Shown here: piece by piece, positions 1-6,323 of the stretch | How the letters are laid out: every line of letters begins with the position of its first letter | How positions within the stretch are numbered: the stretch's first letter is position 1 | DNA from: an uncultured Myxococcales bacterium | GTDB taxonomy: Bacteria; Myxococcota_A; UBA9042; DTJE01 | Reading direction: 5' to 3' | Length of the DNA stretch: 7,534 nt | Assembly (NCBI GenBank): GCA_937975765.1 | Contig: CALJUR010000045.1 | Location: 1-7,534 of the forward strand | The notes under the pieces: generated by a model | Told to the model about the DNA's origin: nothing | What the model saw: only the letters and a program-made list of their open reading frames with translations | Database searches by the model: none | Made by a program: the position numbers and the translations under genes

Positions 1-2
1 CC

Positions 3-536
3 CCGAAGAAGGCGCCCGCGCCGGCGAAGAAGCCCGAGCCGAAGAAGCCTGCGCCCGTCCCGGCACCGCCCGAGACGATGCAGCCTGCCGCCCGCCCCGC
101 GGCCCGGAAGACCACGCCGGGCGGCGACGACGAGTTGAAGCGCCTGACCCCCAAGGAGATCAAGGAATTCCAGGCACTGCTGCTGGAGAAGCGGAAGGCG
201 TTGATCGACTCGGCCCGCGACACGCTGCTGGCCCAGGAGGACCAGGAGGTCCGTGCCCCGGACGAGGTCGACCAGGCCTCGACCGAATACGACCAGTCCT
301 TCGAGTACCGGATGCGCGACCGCGAGAAGTTCCTGCTGCGCAAGATCGAGAAGGCCCTGGCCCGCATCGACGAGGGCACCTACGACCTGTGCGAGGGCTG
401 CGAGAACCCGATCGGCCGGAAGCGCCTGCTGGCCCGCCCCGAGACGACGTACTGCATCGTCTGCAAGGAGGAGCAGGAGCGCCAGGAAAAGATGTTCCAG
501 AAGAAGCGCCAGATGCGCGCGACGCTGGAGTTCTAG
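3..536 (+). CDS. dksA: DksA/TraR-family C4 zinc-finger transcription regulator (5' end outside window)
   Basis: DksA-type proteins bind in the secondary channel of RNA polymerase and, with ppGpp, adjust transcription initiation, for example at ribosomal RNA promoters. Numbering from the Met at 78, the C-terminal half aligns with E. coli DksA. The coiled-coil tip shows P61-D-E-V-D65, keeping both acidic residues of the E. coli D-P-V-D tip. A charged helix follows (MRDREKFLLRKIEKAL). The zinc finger is C105-x2-C108 ... C126-x2-C129, with the family's IG-x-x-RL-x-ARP between the pairs. The frame stays open upstream of Met78 to the window edge and encodes a Lys/Pro/Ala-rich, probably disordered stretch of the same composition as residues 1-17. 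There is no convincing Shine-Dalgarno before 78, so the gene most likely starts outside the window. At least 177 residues are visible, somewhat longer than E. coli DksA (about 150). It converges on miaA with a 4-base overlap. The family is certain; the true start and strict orthology to dksA are not. Confidence 0.9.
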   Translation, partial: PKKAPAPAKKPEPKKPAPVPAPPETMQPAARPAARKTTPGGDDELKRLTPKEIKEFQALLLEKRKALIDSARDTLLAQEDQEVRAPDEVDQASTEYDQSFEYRMRDREKFLLRKIEKALARIDEGTYDLCEGCENPIGRKRLLARPETTYCIVCKEEQERQEKMFQKKRQMRATLEF

Positions 537-1444
537 CGCCCCAGGAAGTCCCGGCAGGCCGCCAGCGCGATGTCCCAACACCCCGTGGCGCAGAAGCGCA
601 AGCCCTCCTCGCGGCGCAGCCATGTCAACTGGCGCTTGGCATAGTTTCGATGCCCCTTGCAGACATGGTCCCGCATCTCTCCGGCCGGGATCTCGCCGCG
701 CAGGAACCGGACCACCGGGGCGTACCCGGTCGTCCGCAGCGGCCTCGCGTCCGGGGGCACCCCCATCGCCAGCACGCGGCGCACTTCGTCCACCAGCCCC
801 TGCTCGATCATGCGATCGACCCGCGCGTCGATGCGCGCGTACAGCACCTCCCGGGGCATTTCGGGCAGCAGGCGCAGCACCCTGGCCTCGATCGCCGGCC
901 GCGGCTCGGCGGCCTGGAAGCGGGACAGGGGCTGGCCGGTCGCCTCGAAGACCTCCAGCGCACGGGCGATGCGCTGGGTGTCGCCTTGGGCCAGTCGGGC
1001 CGCGGTCGGCGGGTCGATCCCGGTCAGGTGGCGGTGCGCCGCCTCGATGCCGTCGCGGCGAATCCGCGCCAGCACGGCGTCGCGGGCCCAGGGAGGCACC
1101 GGCGGGATGTCCGACAGGCCCTCGAACAGGGCGCGCATCCAGAAGAAGGTGCCGCCCACCACGACCGGCAGCCGGCCGCGGGCATCGAGGTCCGCCATCA
1201 CCCCGGCCGCGCGGCGCGCCCAGTCCGCGGCGTCCGGCTCCTGGTCCGGATCGAGGTACGCGAACAGGTGGTGCGGCACCGCGGCCAACTGGTCGGGCGT
1301 CGGCGCGGCGGTCCCGATCGGCAGGTGGCGGAAGACCTGCATCGAGTCGGCGTTGACGACCTCGCCGCGGAAGGCCCGGGCAACCGCCACGGCCAGGTCG
1401 GACTTGCCCACGGCGGTGGGCCCCATCACGCAGACGGCGCGCAC
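533..1444 (-). CDS. miaA: tRNA dimethylallyltransferase (tRNA delta(2)-isopentenylpyrophosphate transferase)
   Basis: MiaA transfers a dimethylallyl group from DMAPP to N6 of A37 in tRNAs that read codons starting with U. This stabilises codon-anticodon pairing and precedes methylthiolation by MiaB. The protein is cytoplasmic, and 303 residues is the usual length. Visible motifs in order: P-loop GPTAVGKS (8-15), NADSMQVFRHLPIGTA (31-46) with the catalytic-region Asp33, PHHL (57-60), VVGGT (95-99) with the conserved Thr99, D155-x-QRIARALEVFEATG, the swapped tRNA-binding region around YARIDARVDRMIEQGL (202-217), TTGY (238-241), and AKRQLTWLRREE (269-280). The start is GTG at 1444. It lies just before the P-loop and has GGGAGGT 8 bases upstream, overlapping the end of mutL, so translation is probably coupled. 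One oddity is GGT-FFW-M (97-103), where most relatives have GGT-x-LY. Identification is secure. Confidence 0.97.
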   Translation of the reverse strand: MRAVCVMGPTAVGKSDLAVAVARAFRGEVVNADSMQVFRHLPIGTAAPTPDQLAAVPHHLFAYLDPDQEPDAADWARRAAGVMADLDARGRLPVVVGGTFFWMRALFEGLSDIPPVPPWARDAVLARIRRDGIEAAHRHLTGIDPPTAARLAQGDTQRIARALEVFEATGQPLSRFQAAEPRPAIEARVLRLLPEMPREVLYARIDARVDRMIEQGLVDEVRRVLAMGVPPDARPLRTTGYAPVVRFLRGEIPAGEMRDHVCKGHRNYAKRQLTWLRREEGLRFCATGCWDIALAACRDFLGR

Positions 1445-1450
1445 GCGGTC

Positions 1451-3187
1451 CTACCTCCCGAACCAGCGCAGGACGGTGCCAATCGGATGCACCACCACCG
1501 CCTGGCGGCCGTGGGGGCAGTAGGAGGAAAGATCCGCGACACCGTCCATCGCCTGCAGCAGCGCGCGAACCTCGGTCTCGGTCAGCGGATCGCCGGCCCG
1601 CACGGACGCGTGGCAGGCCACCGTCGCCACCAGTTTGTGCAGGCGCTCGACGCCGGTGGCCGAAGCGTCGTCGGAGGCCGCCGCCAAGCACTCGCGGACG
1701 ACGGGCGCGACCGACCGGCCCCGCAACACCGCAGGCACGGCACGGATCGCCACCGCGTCGCCGGAGTACGGCTCGACGTCGAAGCCCAGGCGCGAAAGGG
1801 CCTCCCGTACCGCGTCCAGGCGGCCGGCCTCGATCGGGTCCAGGTGCACGACCTCGGGGAACATCAGCGGCTCGACCGCGACGCGCCCCTGCTGCAGCGC
1901 CCCCCACAGCCGGTCGAAGTTCACGCGTTCGTGGGCCGCGTGCTGGTCGACCAGGACCAGGGTGCCCTCCCCCTCGCAGACCAGGACGGTGTTGGCAACC
2001 TGCCCGACGTACCGCAGGGCCGCCATTCGCGCCTGGGCCGGTGCCTGCGGGAACAGGTCCGCCGGGGGAGGGGCCGCGACGAGGGCCGGGGAGGGCTCGC
2101 GTACGCCTTCCGCCGCCGCTGGAACCTGCGCGACATCGAGGGACGGCAACGCCGTCGCGGCGCCGGGGAAGGCGGGTTCCGCGGTCGCGATCCAGGGCGT
2201 GCCCGAGATTGCCTGGTGGACCGCCTCGAACACCGCGGCAGCAACCTCCCTGGGCTGCCGGAACCGCACCTCGCTCTTGCGGGGATGGACGTTGACGTCC
2301 ACCTCCGCAGGGGGGATGTCCACGCGTACCACGGCGACCGGGAACCGCCCGGACGGCAGCAGCACGGAGTACGCCTGCAGGATCGCGCGGCGAAGGCCCA
2401 GGTCGACCACCGGCCGACGACTGACCAGCAGCACCAGCCGGCTGGCATCGGCCCGGGCCGACCCGGGAGGCGCCACGACCCCGCCGACGCGGACGCCATC
2501 GCGTTCGCCCTGGAGGTCCAGCAGCCCGCCCTGCGCGTCCCGCCCGAAGGCCGAGGCCACCCGGTCCGCGAACCGGGCGCACGGCGGCAGGTCCAGCACG
2601 CGCCGCCCGTTCGTGTGCAGCACGAAGTGCACCTCGGGACAGGCCAGCGCCGCCTTCACGACCACGTCGGCCACGGCGGCCGACTGCGCCCGCTCGCCCT
2701 TCTGGAACTTCAGGCGCGCCGGGACGTTGAAGAACAGTTCGTCCACGGTGACGGCCGTCCCGACGGGGCAGGCCTCCGGGCGCGTCCGGACCTGGCCGTT
2801 GGCGGCGTCCACCCGCACGCCGACGTCGTCCCCCTCCCGCCGGGTCACCAGCGTGAAGCGGGAAACGGAGGCGATCGACGGCAGCGCCTCCCCCCGGAAA
2901 CCCATGGTCCGGATGGCGTCCAGGTCCAGGGCCCGGGCGATCTTGCTGGTCGCATGGCGCTGCAGGGCCAGTACCGCCTCGTCCGGCGAAATGCCGCCGC
3001 CGTCGTCGACGACCCGGACGTGCAGCAGGCCGCCGCCGTCGGTCTCGACGACGATGCGCCTGGCACCCGCGTCCAGGGCGTTCTCGACCAGTTCCTTGAC
3101 CACGGAGGCGGGGTTCTCGACGACCTCGCCGGCGGCGATCTGGTTCACGAGGTCGTCGGGCAGGACGCGGATGCGGGGTTCGCTCAT
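1451..3187 (-). CDS. mutL: DNA mismatch repair protein MutL
   Basis: MutL links mismatch recognition by MutS to strand removal. It is a homodimeric GHKL ATPase, and in bacteria lacking MutH it also nicks DNA. The product has 578 aa. N-terminal ATPase domain: QIAAGEVVENPASVVKELVE (16-35) with catalytic Glu32 and Asn36, DDGGGI (61-66), and GFRGEAL (96-102). LFFNVPARLKF (151-161) and NVHPRKSEVRF (299-309) with the conserved Lys304 follow. Residues 330-388 form an Ala/Pro-rich linker. The C-terminal dimerisation/endonuclease domain (about 389-578) has DQHAAHE (414-420), ACHASVRAG (524-532), CPHGR (557-561) and a terminal FGR, the layout of an endonuclease-type MutL. The last acidic position of DQHA-x2-E-x4-E is Asp425 instead of Glu. 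The frame opens further upstream, to 3379. I chose the ATG at 3187 because MSEPRIRVLPDDLVNQIAAGEVV matches the usual N-terminus and the upstream part overlaps the preceding gene. No clear Shine-Dalgarno precedes this ATG, so coupling to the upstream gene is possible. Confidence 0.97.
   Translation of the reverse strand: MSEPRIRVLPDDLVNQIAAGEVVENPASVVKELVENALDAGARRIVVETDGGGLLHVRVVDDGGGISPDEAVLALQRHATSKIARALDLDAIRTMGFRGEALPSIASVSRFTLVTRREGDDVGVRVDAANGQVRTRPEACPVGTAVTVDELFFNVPARLKFQKGERAQSAAVADVVVKAALACPEVHFVLHTNGRRVLDLPPCARFADRVASAFGRDAQGGLLDLQGERDGVRVGGVVAPPGSARADASRLVLLVSRRPVVDLGLRRAILQAYSVLLPSGRFPVAVVRVDIPPAEVDVNVHPRKSEVRFRQPREVAAAVFEAVHQAISGTPWIATAEPAFPGAATALPSLDVAQVPAAAEGVREPSPALVAAPPPADLFPQAPAQARMAALRYVGQVANTVLVCEGEGTLVLVDQHAAHERVNFDRLWGALQQGRVAVEPLMFPEVVHLDPIEAGRLDAVREALSRLGFDVEPYSGDAVAIRAVPAVLRGRSVAPVVRECLAAASDDASATGVERLHKLVATVACHASVRAGDPLTETEVRALLQAMDGVADLSSYCPHGRQAVVVHPIGTVLRWFGR
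1453..1459 (-). promoter_or_regulatory. Shine-Dalgarno of miaA embedded in the end of mutL
   Basis: On the minus strand GGGAGGT lies 8 bases before the GTG start of miaA. It is formed by the last two sense codons of mutL (GGG AGG, Gly-Arg) and the first base of its TAG stop. This fixes the GTG at 1444 as the miaA start. It also implies that ribosomes finishing mutL stand on the initiation site of miaA, the usual arrangement for translational coupling. Confidence 0.8.
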
Positions 3188-3218
3188 GGCGCGAAGGTAC
3201 GGCGCGGGCGGCCGGACG

Positions 3219-4880
3219 TCAACGGGCGAAGGCGGGCGGGACGTCGGGCCGCCGGCGGGCCACCGTCTCCAGGAACGGGCCGATCCGCACCTGCCGGACG
3301 ACCTCCAGACGGTCGTCCCGCGGCAGGTAGCCCCCGGCGGCCCCGGACCATTCCAGCGCATACAGCCAATCGGGGGCACGCCCGGTCCGCAGGTCCCCCA
3401 GCGTCATCCAACGGACCTCGACACCGCGTGTCCCCGTCACCCGGTCACGCAAGGCCGGGCCCAGCCAGGCGGGGGCGATGTCGCGCCGGATCGCCTGCTC
3501 GACCTCGGCGAGGCTGGGGCTGGTGACGCCGACGACCTGCCCGGGCCCCGGCGTCGTCGCCAGGAAGGTTCGAAACGCCCGGACCGGGTCCGAGGACCGC
3601 AGCGAACCCCGCCCCACGTCCCCGCGATCCGCGTTCCACCAGGTCGCCCCCGCGCACAGGGCCAGCGCCAGCACCAGCAGGGCCAGGCGTCCTCGCCGCC
3701 AGCGGGCGGCCGCCTCGACCCCGGCGGACAGCAGCGGGGCGCCCAGCACCGCCAGCGCCGGGTAGACGAACAGCAGGTAGTGCAGGTACCGGGTCGATGC
3801 CGCGGACAGCACCGCCAGCAGCAGCAGCGGAAGCCCCAGCGCAAACGCCGTGGCCAGGTTCCTCTGCCGGGAGCGGGCCAGGGCTGCCGCCGCCCCGGCC
3901 AGCGCGACCCAGGCGATGAACTGCCTGGAAAGGACCCCGAGGTAGAACGCGGGGTCCCCGGTCGGGTCCGTCCCGTCCCCCGTCGGCAGGCGCCGGGGAT
4001 CCGGCTGCCCCAGTTCCCCCACCCGGTAGAAGAAGGTCCGGGCGTACTCGCCCAGGTCCAGGAAGAGGCGCGGGTTCACGGCCACGAACGCGACCGCGGC
4101 CGTCACGCTGAAGGCGCCCAGGGACGCCCAGGGACGACGCCGCGGGCCGGCCAGGATCGCCACCGGAACCGCCAGGAAGAACAGCCCGGACAGGTAGTGA
4201 GCCCCGAAAGCCAGCCCCCCCAGGACGCCCAGCACGGCCGCGCGATGGGGATCGAGTTCCGGCCGATCCTCCCGGAACAGGGCCTCGTAGGCCAGCAGGT
4301 AGGACAGGAGCACTCCCAGGGGATAGGGCGAGAAGGAGGCCGGGTAGAGGAGTTCGGCCGGGATCAGCAGCACGGGCGCCAGCAGGGCGGCGTGGCGGTC
4401 GGGACAGACTCGCAGCGCCATCCGCCAGGCGACGACCGCGGTCCCCAGCCACGCCAGGACCGACAGCAGCCGCGCGGCGACCAGCAGGTCCAAGGCATGG
4501 TCCAGGAGAACCGCGGCGGCGGCGGCGGGAAGGCCGCCTTCCCCGAAGGCCCAGCGCGCGGCGATGGCCAGCGCGTCCAGGGAAGCCGCCAGGTTGAAGT
4601 ACAAGGCGGGATGCGGGTACTCGACCAGGTGGAAGGCGGACACCGAGGCCACCAGGCCGGAGGTGAAGTTCACGATCTCGTCGCCGCTGCCGAAGGGCGC
4701 GTCGAATGCCCGCATCGCCAGCAGGACGCCTCCGGCCGCCAGGATCCCCAGCAGGGCCCGGCCGTCCCGCTGGCGGAGGATCCACCGCACCGTCGCGAAG
4801 AGGCACCAGGCCAGGCCGGCGACCGCGAGGATGCCGACCCCCGCCACCATCAAGAATGGCACCACGCTCCAGGTCTCCAT
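3219..4880 (-). CDS. Polytopic membrane protein, GT-C / ArnT-PMT-like glycosyltransferase (putative)
   Basis: The product is a 553-residue integral membrane protein with about 11-12 predicted hydrophobic segments, at roughly 6-30, 41-57, 117-152 (two), 164-180, 186-202, 214-240, 252-270, 311-335, 342-361, 366-388 and 398-414. A soluble C-terminal part of about 140 residues follows. The first large extracytoplasmic loop has an acidic Asp67-Glu68 and, further on, EYPHPALYF (87-95). This resembles the D-E ... H-P-P-L pattern of GT-C enzymes such as ArnT/PMT_2. Residues 362-374 (STRYLHYLLFVYP) resemble the R-Y ... P segment near the end of their membrane part. Such enzymes move a sugar from a polyprenyl-phosphate donor to lipid or protein outside the cytoplasm. 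Donor and acceptor here are unknown. It heads the mutL-miaA cluster, ending 31 bases before mutL. I prefer the ATG at 4880; a GTG at 4910 in the same frame lies upstream of a TATACT box and has no Shine-Dalgarno. The gene is real; the exact enzymatic role is a family-level inference. Confidence 0.8.
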   Translation of the reverse strand: METWSVVPFLMVAGVGILAVAGLAWCLFATVRWILRQRDGRALLGILAAGGVLLAMRAFDAPFGSGDEIVNFTSGLVASVSAFHLVEYPHPALYFNLAASLDALAIAARWAFGEGGLPAAAAAVLLDHALDLLVAARLLSVLAWLGTAVVAWRMALRVCPDRHAALLAPVLLIPAELLYPASFSPYPLGVLLSYLLAYEALFREDRPELDPHRAAVLGVLGGLAFGAHYLSGLFFLAVPVAILAGPRRRPWASLGAFSVTAAVAFVAVNPRLFLDLGEYARTFFYRVGELGQPDPRRLPTGDGTDPTGDPAFYLGVLSRQFIAWVALAGAAAALARSRQRNLATAFALGLPLLLLAVLSAASTRYLHYLLFVYPALAVLGAPLLSAGVEAAARWRRGRLALLVLALALCAGATWWNADRGDVGRGSLRSSDPVRAFRTFLATTPGPGQVVGVTSPSLAEVEQAIRRDIAPAWLGPALRDRVTGTRGVEVRWMTLGDLRTGRAPDWLYALEWSGAAGGYLPRDDRLEVVRQVRIGPFLETVARRRPDVPPAFAR

Positions 4881-4887
4881 CGCGGCC

Positions 4888-4893
4888 AGTATA
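4888..4893 (-). promoter_or_regulatory. -10 element for the membrane protein-mutL-miaA cluster, likely leaderless
   Basis: The minus strand carries TATACT, ending 7 bases before the ATG at 4880. With the usual 6-8 base distance from a -10 box to the start point, transcription would begin at or next to that ATG. No Shine-Dalgarno lies between them. The -35 is weak: TGGCCG at 17-base spacing matches 3 of 6 consensus bases. The box has the same CGCTATACT context as the promoter of the radical SAM gene at 6306-6311. Confidence 0.5.
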
Positions 4894-4919
4894 GCGGAGC
4901 CCGGCGGCACCGGCCACGT

Positions 4920-4948
4920 TTGACCCCCATCCCCGTCTGTTCTATCCT
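4920..4948 (+). promoter_or_regulatory. Sigma70-type promoter of the DegT-family aminotransferase gene
   Basis: TTGACC (4920-4925) and TATCCT (4943-4948) are separated by exactly 17 bases, each matching 5 of 6 consensus bases. The expected start point is near 4955, giving a leader of about 30 bases. The promoter lies in the 104-base divergent region between the aminotransferase gene and the oppositely oriented membrane protein gene. Confidence 0.65.
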
Positions 4949-4954
4949 GCCGCC

Positions 4955-4970
4955 GTCGGAAATCCCCGAC
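4955..4970 (+). other. Small hairpin at the predicted 5' end of the aminotransferase mRNA
   Basis: GTCGG and CCGAC form a 5-base-pair stem around a 6-base loop (AAATCC). The stem begins about where the transcript from the promoter at 4920-4948 should start. A hairpin at the very 5' end could protect the mRNA from decay, but one of this size can also arise by chance in GC-rich DNA. The Shine-Dalgarno (GGGAG, 4976-4980) lies outside it. Confidence 0.3.
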
Positions 4971-4975
4971 AGGCC

Positions 4976-4980
4976 GGGAG
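4976..4980 (+). promoter_or_regulatory. Shine-Dalgarno of the aminotransferase gene
   Basis: GGGAG stands 4 bases before the ATG at 4985, a slightly short but workable spacing. It supports that ATG over later in-frame starts. Confidence 0.55.
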
Positions 4981-4984
4981 ATCC

Positions 4985-6235
4985 ATGACGCGACGCCCCC
5001 CCGTTCCCCGCGGCTCGATGCAGTTCTCGGGCGGCCAGACCCGGGCGGCCATCCGCGCGCTGCTGGGCCCGGACCCCCGGCAGGCCGTCGCGGAGTTCGA
5101 GACGGCCTTCGCCCGGCACGTCGGGGCGCGCCACGCGATCGCGGTGTCCTCCGGAAAGGCCGCCCTGGCGCTGATCCTGCGGGGACTGGACGCCCGGGAG
5201 GGCGAGGGCCTGATCCTGCCGTCCTACAACGTCCCCGAGGTCCCGTCGATCGTCGCGGGCCTGGGCCTGCGGCCGGTGTTCGCGGATCTGGACCCCCGGA
5301 CCGCGACCCTGGACCCGGACGACGTCGGCCGCGCCGCCAAGGACGGGGCCCGCTTCCTGCTGTGCACGCACCTGTACGGGAACCCGGCCGACCTTGCCGC
5401 GATGAGCGCGGTCGCCGACCGGCACGGTCTGGTGCTGCTGGAGGACTGCGCGCAGTCGCTGGGCGCGCGGTTCCGGGGGCGGCCCGTCGGCTCGTTCGGC
5501 CGGGCCGCGCTGTACAGTTTCGGCCCGATGAAGAACCTGAACACCCTGCGCGGCGGCATGGTCGTGACCGACGACGACGACCTGGCCGGTCGCGTGCGCC
5601 TCCAGGTCGCCTCGCTGCCGAGGGACGGACGCCTCCCGGTCGCGACGGGCCTGGTCACTGCGCTGGGCCTGTGGGTGGCCACGCGTCGCCGGATCTTCGG
5701 CCTGGCCGTGCTGCCCGGGGTCCGGGCCGTCGAGCGGCTAGCCCCGGGCCTGCTGGACGACGGCCTGAAGATGCGCCCCGCCGCGTTCGAATCGGGACGG
5801 CTGGACGCGGGACCGCTGACCTTCCGGATGAACGGCACCGAGGCCGTGATCGGGCTGGCGGGCCTGGAGGTCGTCGAGACCGCCACCCGCCTGCGGGTCC
5901 GCAACGCCGATCGCCTCGCGGCCGCGCTGGGCGACGTCCCGGGCGTGCAGGTCCCCCGGGCCGTCCCGGGATCGGAGCCCGCGTGGATCAACTTCGTCGT
6001 CCGCGTCGCCGACCGTCCACGCGTCCGCCGGGCGCTGCTGCGACGCGGCATCGACACGACCCCGGGCTACCTGTCGGCGTGCCACGAGATGCCGGCCTTC
6101 GGACCGGGCAGCCGCGACTGCCCCGTCAGCACGGCGCTGGTGAAGGAGGCGCTGTACCTCCCGATCTGGCCCGAACTGGGCCCGGACGACATGGACTTCA
6201 TCGCCTGGGGCGTCGCCGGGGCGCTGGGCGGATGA
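4985..6235 (+). CDS. DegT/DnrJ/EryC1/StrS-family PLP-dependent aminotransferase
   Basis: Members of this family transfer an amino group, usually from glutamate or glutamine, to a keto-sugar or cyclitol ketone. They serve envelope polysaccharide, O-antigen or natural-product pathways. The 416-residue product shows the fold-type I features: HAIAVSSGKAALAL (50-63), LPSYNVPEVPSIV (78-90), LLEDCAQSLGARFRG (151-165) with the pyridine-ring Asp154 and Gln157, and YSFGPMKNLNTLRGGMVVTDD (177-197) with Lys183 as the PLP-binding lysine. FRMNGTEAVIGLAGLE (280-295) corresponds to the N-x-RM-x-x-x-QAA-x-G-x-x-QL signature. Two things are unusual. Position 58 is Lys where most members have Thr in the SSGT phosphate-binding motif. 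A long, partly hydrophobic insert (about 205-278, with 218-245 most hydrophobic) separates the lysine region from the RM signature. The gene has its own promoter. It is followed by a radical SAM gene in the same direction after 106 bases. Family is certain; substrate is unknown. Confidence 0.92.
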   Translation: MTRRPPVPRGSMQFSGGQTRAAIRALLGPDPRQAVAEFETAFARHVGARHAIAVSSGKAALALILRGLDAREGEGLILPSYNVPEVPSIVAGLGLRPVFADLDPRTATLDPDDVGRAAKDGARFLLCTHLYGNPADLAAMSAVADRHGLVLLEDCAQSLGARFRGRPVGSFGRAALYSFGPMKNLNTLRGGMVVTDDDDLAGRVRLQVASLPRDGRLPVATGLVTALGLWVATRRRIFGLAVLPGVRAVERLAPGLLDDGLKMRPAAFESGRLDAGPLTFRMNGTEAVIGLAGLEVVETATRLRVRNADRLAAALGDVPGVQVPRAVPGSEPAWINFVVRVADRPRVRRALLRRGIDTTPGYLSACHEMPAFGPGSRDCPVSTALVKEALYLPIWPELGPDDMDFIAWGVAGALGG

Positions 6236-6283
6236 TTCGCGCGGCGGCGGCGCGTTCCCGCGGGCCGCGAGGCCCCTCCGGGG

Positions 6284-6311
6284 GTGACCCGGCGCGCCGG
6301 ATCGCTATACT
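6284..6311 (+). promoter_or_regulatory. Promoter of the radical SAM gene with a palindrome in the spacer
   Basis: GTGACC (6284-6289) and TATACT (6306-6311) are 16 bases apart. The -10 matches 5 of 6 consensus bases and the -35 matches 4 of 6. The predicted start is near 6318, leaving a leader of about 24 bases. It lies in the 106-base gap after the aminotransferase gene, so the radical SAM gene can be expressed on its own. Confidence 0.55.
6289..6300. promoter_or_regulatory. Perfect 12-base palindrome in the radical SAM promoter (possible operator)
   Basis: CCGGCGCGCCGG is a perfect inverted repeat. It starts at the last base of the -35 element and ends 5 bases before the -10. A dimeric repressor bound there would block RNA polymerase. 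In DNA of this GC content a G/C-only palindrome can also arise by chance, so the operator role is only a proposal from its position. Confidence 0.3.
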
Positions 6312-6323
6312 TGACGGCCGGGA

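Noticed and set aside
531..560. Bidirectional terminator between the convergent dksA and miaA ends
   Set aside because: Only 4-base-pair stems without T-runs can be drawn, so there is no support for an intrinsic terminator.
3188..3379. N-terminal extension of mutL by 64 residues
   Set aside because: It overlaps the membrane protein gene in another frame and reads as Arg/Pro-rich noise. MutL normally begins just before the QIAAGEVV motif, as with the ATG at 3187.
389..3526. Very long open frame on the plus strand across miaA and mutL
   Set aside because: It runs opposite to two genes with full sets of family motifs. Its translation is rich in Arg, Gly, Pro, His and Gln with no recognisable domain, as expected for an antisense frame in GC-rich DNA.
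1635..4988. Second very long plus-strand open frame across mutL and the membrane protein gene
   Set aside because: Low-complexity Arg/Pro/Ser/Gln-rich translation with no motifs; a shadow of the minus-strand genes.
4850..5425. Minus-strand open frame across the divergent region and the start of the aminotransferase gene
   Set aside because: It covers a good plus-strand promoter and a clear aminotransferase N-terminus; composition is typical of an antisense shadow.
5224..6057. Minus-strand open frame inside the aminotransferase gene
   Set aside because: The plus strand encodes all expected PLP-enzyme motifs. The antisense product is Arg/Ser/Pro/Thr-rich without a domain.
6240..6285. Terminator hairpin after the aminotransferase gene
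   Set aside because: GC-rich imperfect inverted repeats and a small CCCC-TCC-GGGG stem exist, but no T-tract follows. In such GC-rich DNA these are not specific.
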